NCBI GenBank assembly: GCA_003131365.1
Contig: PKVB01000155.1
Coordinates: 1 to 10,116 of the forward strand
Length of the DNA stretch: 10,116 nucleotides
Direction of reading: 5' to 3'
DNA from: Gemmatimonadota bacterium
Lineage (GTDB): Bacteria > Gemmatimonadota > Gemmatimonadetes > Gemmatimonadales > Gemmatimonadaceae
Part shown: positions 1-7,194 of the stretch, piece by piece
Layout: each line of letters begins with the position of its first letter
Numbering within the stretch: position 1 is the stretch's first letter
Position numbers and translations under genes: made by a program
The notes under the pieces: model-generated
Databases searched by the model: none
Seen by the model: only the letters and a program-made list of their open reading frames with translations
Told to the model about the DNA's origin: nothing

Positions 1-799
1 AATGGAAGACATCACCGGTGAGACATTTTGAGTGCATTCTCACCAGCACGCTCGAGTCGGGCGCGACGTCGCCGAAAACCAGCGCTATGTGCTCGTGCTT
101 GTCGACGTCATTGCGGTAGCCGACGACGCGCCAGATCCCCACTTCCGTCGGAAGCCGAGCCTCGGCGACGCGATGCACGAGCCGCTCGGTCTGAAGGCGA
201 TGCGCGACGAGCTGTGCGACCGTGATGAATGTGAGCCCGTGCTTCTCCGCAAATCGCTCGAGCTCGGGACGGCGGGCGCTCGAGCCGTCCTCGCTAAGAA
301 TCTCGCAGACGACTCCGGCCGGAATGAGGCCCGCAAGGCGGGCGAGATCAACCGCCGCCTCTGTGTGGCCCACGCGCTGGAGTACTCCTCCTTCGCGTGC
401 GCGGAGCGGGGGGACGTGTCCAGGACGGCGCAGATCGGTGGGAACGCTCTTGGGATCGACGGCAACACGGATGGTCTTGGCGCGATCCTGCGCGCTAACT
501 CCCGTGGTGATGCCAAAGCGCTCGTCCGCATCGATGCTGATGGTGAAAGCAGTGCGGTACTCGTCGGTGTTGACTTCGCTCTGTTGGGCGAGCTCGAGCT
601 GGTCGGCACGTTCCCCGGTCAGCGCGAGACAAATCCACCCGCCCGCCTTGCGGATCATGAAGTTGATCATTTCCGGCGTGACCAGCTCGGCCGCGCAAAT
701 AAGATCTCCTTCGTTCTCGCGATCCTCATCGTCGGCGACGACGATCAGCTTGCCGACCTTGATGTCGGCAATTGCCTGCTCGACTGTTCCGAAATTCAT
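1..799 (-). CDS. ribBA: RibBA: DHBP synthase / GTP cyclohydrolase II, 3' end cut off
   Basis: This is a bifunctional riboflavin-pathway enzyme. The N-terminal domain makes 3,4-dihydroxy-2-butanone 4-phosphate from ribulose 5-phosphate, and the C-terminal GTP cyclohydrolase II domain opens GTP. The 266 codons visible hold the whole DHBP synthase domain (about residues 1-201): the acidic metal/substrate loop DDEDRENEGDL (23-33), TTGVSAQDR (98-106), RPGH (125-128), GHTEAAVDL (144-152) and CEI with the catalytic Glu (165-167). A linker and the start of the cyclohydrolase domain follow; the first zinc-ligand motif CLTGDVF (C259) lies at the window edge, so this is a fusion and not RibB alone. The ATG at 799 is preceded by AGAGGA, which overlaps the ribE stop seven bases upstream, so the two are probably coupled. 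One oddity is GHVPPL where the family usually has GHVFPL or GHIFPL. The zinc-site remainder and the C-terminus are outside the window. Confidence 0.96.
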   Translation of the reverse strand, partial: MNFGTVEQAIADIKVGKLIVVADDEDRENEGDLICAAELVTPEMINFMIRKAGGWICLALTGERADQLELAQQSEVNTDEYRTAFTISIDADERFGITTGVSAQDRAKTIRVAVDPKSVPTDLRRPGHVPPLRAREGGVLQRVGHTEAAVDLARLAGLIPAGVVCEILSEDGSSARRPELERFAEKHGLTFITVAQLVAHRLQTERLVHRVAEARLPTEVGIWRVVGYRNDVDKHEHIALVFGDVAPDSSVLVRMHSKCLTGDVFH

Positions 800-802
800 T
801 AT

Positions 803-808
803 TCCTCT
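803..808 (-). promoter_or_regulatory. Ribosome binding site of ribBA overlapping the ribE stop
   Basis: On the minus strand AGAGGA lies three bases before the ribBA ATG, and its first two bases are part of the ribE TAG stop codon. This fixes the ribBA start and suggests that ribosomes finishing ribE re-initiate on ribBA. The spacing is short but the match to the anti-Shine-Dalgarno sequence is good. Confidence 0.55.
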
Positions 809-1442
809 AATGGTCCAGCGAAAAATCGTCCAGCGAATTTAGCGCCGACGCTTCGCGCAGGTATGGCTCCAGAAGTCGCCGCACGTGTTTAGCGATTACG
901 TCCGCCTCTACGTGCACCCGGGCTCCCGGCTTCAAATCGCCCAGCGTGGTATGACGCAAGGTGTACTCGATCAGCGAAAGTTGCAAACCGCCAGGCTTCA
1001 ACTCATTCACGGTGAGGCTGACGCCGTCGACGGCGATCGACCCGTGCAGCACGAAAAGCGGCTCGACCGATTGCGGCAGCGAAAGGTCGACGAGCAGCGC
1101 ATCAGCGCTGCGCTCGACCGCGGCCACGACACCGACACAGTCCACGTGACCCTGCACGATGTGTCCGCCAAGCCTGTCTGTGGACCGCAGCGACCGCTCG
1201 AGATTGAGCCGTGTTCCTGCCTTCCAGTCGCCAATGGCCGTTCGCTCGAGCGTGGTCACGACCGCGGCCGCGTCGAACCAGCCAGCGCCGAATTCACGAA
1301 CGGTCAGGCAGGCGCCGTTTATGGCGATGCTCTCGCCATTCTTGAGATCGGTGAACGGAGCGCGAATGCGAAGCTCGCGTCCGGCATCGGTCTGCCGCAC
1401 GCTCTCAACTTCGCCAACCGCCTCGATCAATCCGGTAAACAT
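807..1442 (-). CDS. ribE: Riboflavin synthase (alpha chain type)
   Basis: This enzyme dismutates two molecules of 6,7-dimethyl-8-ribityllumazine to riboflavin and the pyrimidine dione, the last step of riboflavin synthesis, as a cytoplasmic trimer. The 211-residue product begins with the family hallmark MFTGLIE and has the two tandem lumazine-binding barrels: repeat 1 with NGACLTV (42-48) and repeat 2, after LGGHIVQGHVD (91-101), with DGVSLTV (139-145). The typical VEADVIAKHV (178-187) opens the C-terminal helix. About 20 residues follow it (from 192), slightly longer than usual. The ATG directly abuts the ribD TGA with no spacer. Its Shine-Dalgarno (GAGG, 1448-1451) lies inside the end of ribD, five bases from the TGA, so translation is probably coupled. 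The same gene is called ribC or ribE depending on the organism. Confidence 0.96.
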   Translation of the reverse strand: MFTGLIEAVGEVESVRQTDAGRELRIRAPFTDLKNGESIAINGACLTVREFGAGWFDAAAVVTTLERTAIGDWKAGTRLNLERSLRSTDRLGGHIVQGHVDCVGVVAAVERSADALLVDLSLPQSVEPLFVLHGSIAVDGVSLTVNELKPGGLQLSLIEYTLRHTTLGDLKPGARVHVEADVIAKHVRRLLEPYLREASALNSLDDFSLDH

Positions 1443-2501
1443 TCAAGCCTCACGCAGCGCGTACACCGACATCACATCCTCTCCAAACTCCGCGCGCCGG
1501 ACGATGGGGAGCCTGGAGAGCGTCTCGCGAAAGTCGCCAGGCAATTCATCGAATGGACCGAGCGCGGCGGGGCCAAGAGTGATTGGTGACTGAAAGATAA
1601 TCAGTCGGTCCACCAGGCTCTGACGCAGGAACTCCCGCGCGACGCGGGCGCCGCCCTCCACGAGCAGGTGTTGAACCTCGAATCCATGGAGCGCCTCCAG
1701 TGCTGCCGGGAGGTCTTCGGCCTCGAAGACGTCGACTCCCGCATTGTGGAGCGCAGCGAGGCGGGCGACCGGCGGATGGTGCGCGAATACTATGGTCGGG
1801 GTCTCCTTCGCCGTCCGGACGAGCGTCGAATCGAGCGGGGTTTCGGCGTTTCTGTCGAATACGACGCGCGTGGGTGGTACTCGCGGGCGAATCGATCCCC
1901 GTGCCGTCAGTTGTGGATCGTCCGCGCGCACGGTCCCGAGTCCAACCGCGATGGCGTCGACGTTCGCGCGGAGCCGCTGAACTTCCTTTCGTGAGAGCTC
2001 GTTGCTGATCCAGCGTCGCTCCCCGCTGGGATCATTCATCTTCCCGTCGCTCGAGAGCGCGAGCTTGAGCGTCACCCAGGGTTTCGTTGGATTGGTCGCG
2101 GCGAAAAAGAATGGAGCATTGAGCTCCAGTGCCGCGACCTCTTCGACGGAAAAGTCGACCTCGACGCCGTAATCGGCGAGGTGACGCGCGCCGCCACCAG
2201 CGAGCGCGGTGGGGTCAGCAGCGGCGATCACGACGCGCTTTACCCGAGCCTCGAGAATCGCCTCGGTGCAAGGCGGCTGCTTTCCGAAATGGTTGCACGG
2301 CTCGAGGGTGACGTACATGGTCGAGCCGCGCGCGCGATCGCCCGCCGCCTTGAGCGCGACCAGCTCGGCGTGCGCGTCACCATAGCGGGCGTGGTACCCT
2401 TCCCCAACGACGACGCCGTCGCGAACGACAACAGCGCCGACCATAGGGTTCGGCGCTGTTTGACCCCACCCTTGCTGGGCGAGGACGAGCGCGCGACGCA
2501 T
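1443..2501 (-). CDS. ribD: RibD: pyrimidine deaminase / uracil reductase
   Basis: This bifunctional enzyme deaminates 2,5-diamino-6-ribosylamino-pyrimidinone 5'-phosphate and then reduces the ribosyl side chain with NADPH, the steps after GTP cyclohydrolase II. Numbered from the ATG at 2501 (352 residues), the deaminase domain has APNPMVGAVVV (16-26), the zinc-binding HAE (44-46) and EPCNHFGKQPPC (67-78, Cys69 and Cys78). The reductase domain starts near 140 with PWVTLKLALSSDGK (141-154), then VGLGTVRADDPQLT (186-199) and LLVEGGA (279-285). The start is uncertain. ATG at 2501 follows GCGGAG and lies 22 bases after the upstream stop, but family members usually begin a few residues earlier (an E-Y-M-R-R-A-L pattern), and the frame stays open back to a GTG at 2585 and a TTG at 2630 inside the preceding gene. 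The gene abuts ribE. Confidence 0.93.
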   Translation of the reverse strand: MRRALVLAQQGWGQTAPNPMVGAVVVRDGVVVGEGYHARYGDAHAELVALKAAGDRARGSTMYVTLEPCNHFGKQPPCTEAILEARVKRVVIAAADPTALAGGGARHLADYGVEVDFSVEEVAALELNAPFFFAATNPTKPWVTLKLALSSDGKMNDPSGERRWISNELSRKEVQRLRANVDAIAVGLGTVRADDPQLTARGSIRPRVPPTRVVFDRNAETPLDSTLVRTAKETPTIVFAHHPPVARLAALHNAGVDVFEAEDLPAALEALHGFEVQHLLVEGGARVAREFLRQSLVDRLIIFQSPITLGPAALGPFDELPGDFRETLSRLPIVRRAEFGEDVMSVYALREA

Positions 2502-2523
2502 GTACTCCGCGTCGCGCTCGTCG

Positions 2524-3552
2524 TTAGAACCCGAATCGAGCTCCGACCGATCCGTAGACTCTGGAATCGGCTGCTTGCTTGCCACTGAAGGTATTGTAAG
2601 TGTTGATTGTGCCGCCGGATACTTGTCCAATTTCGCCGGTCAGCTTCAAAATCAGAAGGTTTATCGACAAATCCGCAAACATATTCGTGCGGGTGATGCT
2701 CTGGGAAAGCGAAACTGGAGCAGTGTTGAACGCTGAGATAGGCGGGACCGCTCGTGCGGCAAGGTGCGCACCAATTTCCGTGGATGACTCGTACTTGTCC
2801 TGACCGATACCAGCAGCGAGGCCGAACAACAGGAAGCCTTTGCTAGCGACAAGGCGCAAGGCAGTTGTTTTCAGGGCAAGGTTGTTGACGTACAGCGAGT
2901 CATTTCCGCTGTTTGCCGAGATGTTAACTGTCGGCAGATCGCGGCGGATATAGCTCACCGAGACGCCCGGGACGAGCAGCGATTCCTGCAGGATTCCGAT
3001 GCGCGCGCCATAGCCAAGCTTGAGCGAGCCATTGGGCACCTTGACACTCACTCCGCTGCTATTGAACTCGGGCACGTACGACGCACTGACGAGGAGGTCT
3101 ACTCCGCCGACGTTGGTGATGGCGAGCGGCAGGCCCTTGAAGATGCCGATCGCGAGATCGGCCGTCGGCATCGGAAAGAGTTGAGTCTTGGTATCGATAG
3201 GAGGCGTATTTGTCGCGCCGGTCACGGACGGCGTGACGTTCTGAATCTGCGGGAGGCTGCCTTGAACAGCGTTGACCCTGAGACCCAGAGAAAAGTGACC
3301 GAGGCCACCCAGACTTCCCGCCTGGCCGAGTGTCGCGTTGCCGCCCGCGATGCTCGTGCCTAGCTGCGGCGCCAGGTACTTGAAGAGATCGATCGCCTTC
3401 TGACATGCGTCCTGCGAAGCGCGGGCCTGATCCGGAACTCCCAGACCATTGACGGTGCCCGGCGGGCAGCTCTGGGTGTCGATACCCTGAGCACTGGCGG
3501 ATGTAGCCGCGAGCGCCATTGCTGCGAGCGAAATGAACAAACGACCTTTCAT
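2524..3552 (-). CDS. Secreted outer-membrane beta-barrel-like protein, unknown function
   Basis: The product is not recognised as a named family. The 342-residue protein has a clear Sec signal peptide: Met-Lys-Gly-Arg, a hydrophobic stretch (5-16) and a probable cut after Ala-Ser-Ala (residue 21). The mature part has two early cysteines (29 and 50), a Gly/Asn-rich section, then many alternating hydrophobic-polar strands such as LVSASYVPEF, LKLGYGARIGIL and VYGSVGARFGF. The chain ends in Phe, the usual C-terminal signature of BAM-inserted outer-membrane barrels. I infer an outer-membrane or surface barrel protein, not an enzyme. The ATG at 3552 is chosen because GAGGA lies nine bases upstream and the signal peptide begins there; a TTG at 3567 is in frame but sits on that Shine-Dalgarno. 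It lies 11 bases after purM and 22 before ribD, an odd place for an envelope gene. By eye it is less GC-rich than its neighbours. Confidence 0.82.
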   Translation of the reverse strand: MKGRLFISLAAMALAATSASAQGIDTQSCPPGTVNGLGVPDQARASQDACQKAIDLFKYLAPQLGTSIAGGNATLGQAGSLGGLGHFSLGLRVNAVQGSLPQIQNVTPSVTGATNTPPIDTKTQLFPMPTADLAIGIFKGLPLAITNVGGVDLLVSASYVPEFNSSGVSVKVPNGSLKLGYGARIGILQESLLVPGVSVSYIRRDLPTVNISANSGNDSLYVNNLALKTTALRLVASKGFLLFGLAAGIGQDKYESSTEIGAHLAARAVPPISAFNTAPVSLSQSITRTNMFADLSINLLILKLTGEIGQVSGGTINTYNTFSGKQAADSRVYGSVGARFGF

Positions 3553-3560
3553 TTGTAAGT

Positions 3561-3566
3561 TCCTCA
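3561..3566 (-). promoter_or_regulatory. Ribosome binding site of the beta-barrel gene, overlapping the purM stop
   Basis: On the minus strand TGAGGA carries both the purM stop codon (TGA) and the Shine-Dalgarno GAGGA, nine bases before the ATG at 3552. It decides that start over the in-frame TTG at 3567 and ties the envelope gene to the purM message. Confidence 0.6.
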
Positions 3567-4592
3567 AGAAAGTATGACTGCCCCGGAACCGGGTCTGAGC
3601 GAGCCGATCTTCCAGCCCGCAACCCCAGCCGCGGATGCCGCCGACAACACTGCCTTTACGTCGGACGGCGCGCAGATGACGACCATTCCTATACCCATGT
3701 TGAACGTTCGGTACATCTCCGCGGGTTCCACTGCCCCCGCGCCCATCAAAACCCTGAAGACATTCGGGGTTTCCCAGCTCGAGACATCTATTACAGCGTC
3801 CAGCGTCTTCGGCAGAGCGCGATCGAGATTCTCCAGCAATCCTCCGCCGGTGATATGCGCCATCGCGTGAACCCGATCGAGCGCGGGTTGCAGCGCTGGC
3901 AAATACGACCGATGCTCGGCCAGAAAAACATCCGCGACGCTCCCGCCACCACCCGGAAACGGATCTGTCAGTCGCAGCTTCAGCCGATCTGTCACGACCA
4001 TGCGTGCGAGTGAGTATCCGTTTGTGTGCAATCCCGAGCTCGGAAGACCGATCAGGACATCATCGGGCCGCACACGGTGCGGGCCGAGAATGCGATCTTC
4101 TTCCACATAACCGACGATGAAGCCCGCCAAGTCGTAATCAGGCGGCGTGTACAAACCGGGCATTTCGGCCGTTTCCCCGCCTATTAGCGCGCAACCGTTC
4201 TCACGGCAGCCGGTGGCAACCCCCGCGACGACGGCTTCGACGACCGTCGGGTCGAGTTTTCCGAACGCTATGTAGTCGAGAAAGAAGGCCGGGAGCGCGC
4301 CCTGGACGAGGATATCGTTGACGCAATGGCTGACGAGGTCGCGCCCGATCGTGTCGTGCCGGCCAGCCTCGATCGCGACCTTGATCTTGGTGCCGACGCC
4401 ATCGGCGCTCGAAACGAGCACCGGCTTCTCGAGATTCGGAGGAATGCGGAACATTCCCCCGAAGCCACCGAAGCCGCCTACGACACCTTTGGTGAACGTG
4501 GATTCAACGAGCTTCCTGATCCGATTCTTTGCCGCATTGGAAGCATCGATATCGACTCCGGCGCTTCCGTAGCGAAGCGCGTCATCGCTCAC
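3564..4592 (-). CDS. purM: Phosphoribosylformylglycinamidine cyclo-ligase (AIR synthetase)
   Basis: This cytoplasmic enzyme uses ATP to close the imidazole ring of formylglycinamidine ribonucleotide, giving aminoimidazole ribonucleotide in purine synthesis. At 342 residues it has the normal length. Motifs in order are YGSAGVDIDA (8-17), the Gly-rich GGFGGFGGMF (39-48), SADGVGTK (62-69), the CVNDILVQGA block (90-99), GGETAEMPG (138-146), SSGLHTNGYSL (185-195), HITGGGLLENLDRALP (246-261) and NMGIGM (298-303). The start is GTG at 4592, which overlaps the kinase stop as GTGA. The strong GAGGAGGAG (4601-4609) eight bases upstream supports it, and the residues begin exactly where the family does. 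The frame is open further upstream to 4943, but only as an out-of-frame overlap with the kinase. Expression is probably translationally coupled to the kinase. Confidence 0.97.
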   Translation of the reverse strand: MSDDALRYGSAGVDIDASNAAKNRIRKLVESTFTKGVVGGFGGFGGMFRIPPNLEKPVLVSSADGVGTKIKVAIEAGRHDTIGRDLVSHCVNDILVQGALPAFFLDYIAFGKLDPTVVEAVVAGVATGCRENGCALIGGETAEMPGLYTPPDYDLAGFIVGYVEEDRILGPHRVRPDDVLIGLPSSGLHTNGYSLARMVVTDRLKLRLTDPFPGGGGSVADVFLAEHRSYLPALQPALDRVHAMAHITGGGLLENLDRALPKTLDAVIDVSSWETPNVFRVLMGAGAVEPAEMYRTFNMGIGMVVICAPSDVKAVLSAASAAGVAGWKIGSLRPGSGAVILS

Positions 4593-5506
4593 GCGGGCAA
4601 CTCCTCCTCGAACGCCACGAGCCGTCGCATTTCGCGCATGCGCTGATCGATCTCGGCGCGAGTCACAGTCATGAGGCGCTCGATCGAGAATTTCTCGACG
4701 GCGAACGATCCCATGACTGAGCCGTAAATGACGGCGCGTCGCATGTTGCCCTCGCTCAGATCGCCCGTCGCGGCGAGGTAGCCGATGAATCCTCCCGCGA
4801 ACGCGTCTCCCGCGCCCGTAGGATCGAACACGTTTTCCAGCGGAAACGCGGGCGCGAAGAAGATGGACTTTTCGGTGAACATGAAGGCGCCGTGCTCGCC
4901 CTTCTTGATTATGACGTGCCGCGGTCCGCGCGCCATGATCCACTGCGCCGCCTGAACGAGATTCGCCTTTTCCGTCAGCTGGCGTGCTTCCGCGTCATTG
5001 AGCGTCATGAGGTCGACATGTCCCAGCAGCTTCAGAACATCGGCGCGCCGGCTTTGGATCCAGAAGTTCATCGTGTCGCAAGCGACGAGCTTGGGCTTAT
5101 CGACCTGCCCGAGGACGTCGAGCTGGAGCCGCGGGTCGATGTTGGCGAGGAAGAGATACGGTGACGAGCGAAGTTTCGCCGGAATCTTGGGACTGAAGTG
5201 GGAGAAAACTCCGAGGTGCGTCTCCAGCGTCTCCGCCGAGTTGAGATCGTGCCGATAGCGGCCGCGCCAGCGAAAGGACTGCCCTTCCGCGCGCTCGAGA
5301 CCGCTGAAATCGACTCCGCGCTCCTCGAGCGGATCGAGCTTCTCGATGGGATAGTCGGAGCCGACGACCCCGACGACGCTCACCTTGGTGAGATGACTCG
5401 CCGATGCGGCAAAGAATGTCGCGGATCCGCCAAGGACGTCATCCGCCTTTCCGAACGGGGTCTCGACCGAGTCGAGCGCAACCGAGCCAACAACGAGGAC
5501 AGACAT
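4589..5506 (-). CDS. PfkB/ribokinase-family carbohydrate or nucleoside kinase
   Basis: This ATP-dependent kinase has the ribokinase fold; its substrate cannot be read from the sequence. The 305 residues have the family length. Seen are an N-terminal strand (MSVLVVGSVALDSVETPFG), the substrate-side GGSATFFAAS (26-35), an NDAE motif (170-173, the family's N-x-x-E), the KKGEHG strand-turn (201-206) and the C-terminal signature DPTGAGDAF (228-236) with catalytic base Asp234. FRWRGRYRHDLNS (78-90) probably belongs to the lid and substrate region. The last codons (EEELPA) carry the purM Shine-Dalgarno, and the stop overlaps the purM GTG, so the two proteins are made together. This hints at a nucleoside or sugar-phosphate role near purine metabolism, but that is inference. 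The ATG at 5506 has only a weak Shine-Dalgarno. Confidence 0.9.
   Translation of the reverse strand: MSVLVVGSVALDSVETPFGKADDVLGGSATFFAASASHLTKVSVVGVVGSDYPIEKLDPLEERGVDFSGLERAEGQSFRWRGRYRHDLNSAETLETHLGVFSHFSPKIPAKLRSSPYLFLANIDPRLQLDVLGQVDKPKLVACDTMNFWIQSRRADVLKLLGHVDLMTLNDAEARQLTEKANLVQAAQWIMARGPRHVIIKKGEHGAFMFTEKSIFFAPAFPLENVFDPTGAGDAFAGGFIGYLAATGDLSEGNMRRAVIYGSVMGSFAVEKFSIERLMTVTRAEIDQRMREMRRLVAFEEELPA
4601..4609 (-). promoter_or_regulatory. Strong ribosome binding site that decides the purM GTG start
   Basis: GAGGAGGAG on the minus strand lies eight bases before the GTG at 4592 and encodes three Glu residues near the end of the kinase. It is the best Shine-Dalgarno in the window and supports the GTG start of purM. 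Confidence 0.65.
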
Positions 5507-5571
5507 TCGCGCCTATATCGTTTGAGAAGAGGTCAGGGTGCTAATGGTAACCGAGCGGGCGGCCGCGGCAA

Positions 5572-7194
5572 CTACATTCTCTCCGGCGCCGTGATGCCGA
5601 GGATTTGCAGCCCGTTCCGCAGCACGATCTGGGCACCCCTCGCCAGCACCAGCCGGACGCGTGTCACATCCTCGGCTTGCTCCAGAACGTGATGCTTGTG
5701 ATACCACAGGTGCGCGAGCCGCGCCGTCTCGAGGAGATAGGTCGCGATGCGCTGAGGCTCCAGCGTTTCCGCGGCTGATTCGACGACTGCCGGGAAGTCG
5801 AGCAGCGCCTTGATCAGCTCCTGCTCCTCCGGCTCGCTCAGCAAGTCGAAGCTCACGTTCTCGCCCGACACCGACTCCCGATCGATTTCACCGACGCGGA
5901 AGATGCCGCACATGCGCGCGTGCGCCATCTGGATGTAGTAGACCGGATTTTCTTCCGAGTGCGAAGCGGCGAGATCCACGTTGAAGATCAGCTGCGAGTC
6001 GCTCTTCCGCATGAGGAAGAAGTAGCGCACCGCGTCGCGCCCCACCTCGTTGACGAGATCCCGAACGGTGACGTAGCTGCCCGCGCGCTTGGAGATCTTC
6101 ACCTCTTCGCCGTGCTTCATGACCGTCACCATCTGATGCAGCACGTATTCGGGGTACTTCTCGCTCACGCCCATGTCGAGCGCCTGGAGGCCCGCGCGCA
6201 CCCGCGTCACAGTGCTGTGGTGATCGGCGCCCTGGACGTCGATCGCCCGGCGAAATCCGCGCTTCCACTTGGTTACGTGATAGGCGATATCTGGCAGAAA
6301 GTATGTGTACGTGCCGTCGCTCTTCCGCATCACGCGGTCCTTGTCGTCGCCGAACTCGGTTGTCCGGAGCCAGAGCGCGCCTTCGTGCTCGTACGTTTTT
6401 CCCGACGCAACGAGAAGGCGCACGGTGTCTTCGACCATCCCTTCCGTGTAGAGCGACGATTCGAGGAAGTAGCGGTCGAAGCGCACTCCGAAGGCCTGCA
6501 GATCGAGGTCCTGCTCCTTTCTCAGCTCGCGCACCGCGAACTCGCGCACCGAGAGCCCGTCGCTGCCCGCGTTGTATCGCTCGGCCAGCTCGCGAATATA
6601 CTCGCCGTGATAACCGCCCTCTGGAATCTGAGCCGGCTTGCCGCGGATCTCGTTGAGTCTCGCCTCGACGCTGGCGGCGAGATTGTCGATTTGAACGCCG
6701 GCGTCGTTGTAGTAGTACTCGCGTGTCACCTTCCAGCCCGTGACCTCGAGCAGTGTAGAGATTGCATCTCCGAGCGCGGCCTGCCGTCCGTGACCGACGT
6801 GCAACGGCCCCGTCGGATTCGCGGAGACGAATTCGACGTTGACGACACGTCCGGCTCCGACCTTGCTGCCTCCGTAACTCTCGTCGGCGGCGATGATGTC
6901 GCGCAGTCCCGAGGCGATGCGACCGGCATCGATCCAGAAATTCATGAAGCCGGGTCCGGCGATGTCGATCTTCGACACTCCCGCGCTCTCGAGACTCATC
7001 GAGTCACGCAACCGTTCGGCGATGTCACGCGGCCGCGACTTGAGCGGTTTGGCGAGAACCATGGCGAGATTCGTTGCCCAGTCGCCGTGCGAAGACTCCC
7101 GCGGGCGCTCCATCAACGGATCCACGTCCTCGGGCGCACCGAGGCCGCGCGCGGCGCGAATCAGCTCGGTGCGGATCTGGTCAGCAGCAGTCAT
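5572..7194 (-). CDS. argS: Arginyl-tRNA synthetase
   Basis: This class I aminoacyl-tRNA synthetase charges tRNA-Arg with arginine in the cytoplasm. The 540-residue product has the N-terminal Add1-like domain with SSHGDWATNLAM (34-45) and PGFMNFWI (81-88). The catalytic site follows with EFVSANPTGPLHVGHGR (121-137, HIGH-type motif HVGH), YYNDAGVQI (161-169) and the AYHVTKW region (304-310). The KMSKS-type loop is KISKRAG (367-373), followed by GRDAVRYFF (385-393). The anticodon-binding helical domain has HARMCGIFR (425-433) and ends in APERM, the common C-terminus. It is slightly shorter than the E. coli enzyme, with no missing motif seen. The ATG overlaps the fmdB-type gene stop as ATGA. The nearest purine-rich stretch (GGAGA) is about 14 bases upstream, so coupling to the preceding gene probably drives initiation. 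Confidence 0.97.
   Translation of the reverse strand: MTAADQIRTELIRAARGLGAPEDVDPLMERPRESSHGDWATNLAMVLAKPLKSRPRDIAERLRDSMSLESAGVSKIDIAGPGFMNFWIDAGRIASGLRDIIAADESYGGSKVGAGRVVNVEFVSANPTGPLHVGHGRQAALGDAISTLLEVTGWKVTREYYYNDAGVQIDNLAASVEARLNEIRGKPAQIPEGGYHGEYIRELAERYNAGSDGLSVREFAVRELRKEQDLDLQAFGVRFDRYFLESSLYTEGMVEDTVRLLVASGKTYEHEGALWLRTTEFGDDKDRVMRKSDGTYTYFLPDIAYHVTKWKRGFRRAIDVQGADHHSTVTRVRAGLQALDMGVSEKYPEYVLHQMVTVMKHGEEVKISKRAGSYVTVRDLVNEVGRDAVRYFFLMRKSDSQLIFNVDLAASHSEENPVYYIQMAHARMCGIFRVGEIDRESVSGENVSFDLLSEPEEQELIKALLDFPAVVESAAETLEPQRIATYLLETARLAHLWYHKHHVLEQAEDVTRVRLVLARGAQIVLRNGLQILGITAPERM

Noticed and set aside
32..892. 286-codon open frame on the plus strand
   Set aside because: It is the mirror of the RibBA gene, whose motifs run throughout the minus strand.
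3553..3567. TTG start at 3567 for the barrel gene
   Set aside because: The TTG forms part of the Shine-Dalgarno region; the ATG at 3552 is well spaced and begins a normal signal peptide.
3564..4592. Possible frameshift in purM because of the GGFGGFGG repeat
   Set aside because: The reading frame and family motifs continue unbroken on both sides and the length is normal; the Gly-rich segment is a usual part of PurM.
4593..4943. N-terminal extension of purM to 4943
   Set aside because: The extension reads Arg-rich nonsense out of frame within the PfkB gene, while the GTG at 4592 has a strong Shine-Dalgarno and matches the family N-terminus.
5551..5569. GC-rich palindromic GCGGCCGC stretch in the argS-kinase gap
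   Set aside because: It is a short palindrome with no T-run and no repeat partner; not enough to call a terminator or operator.
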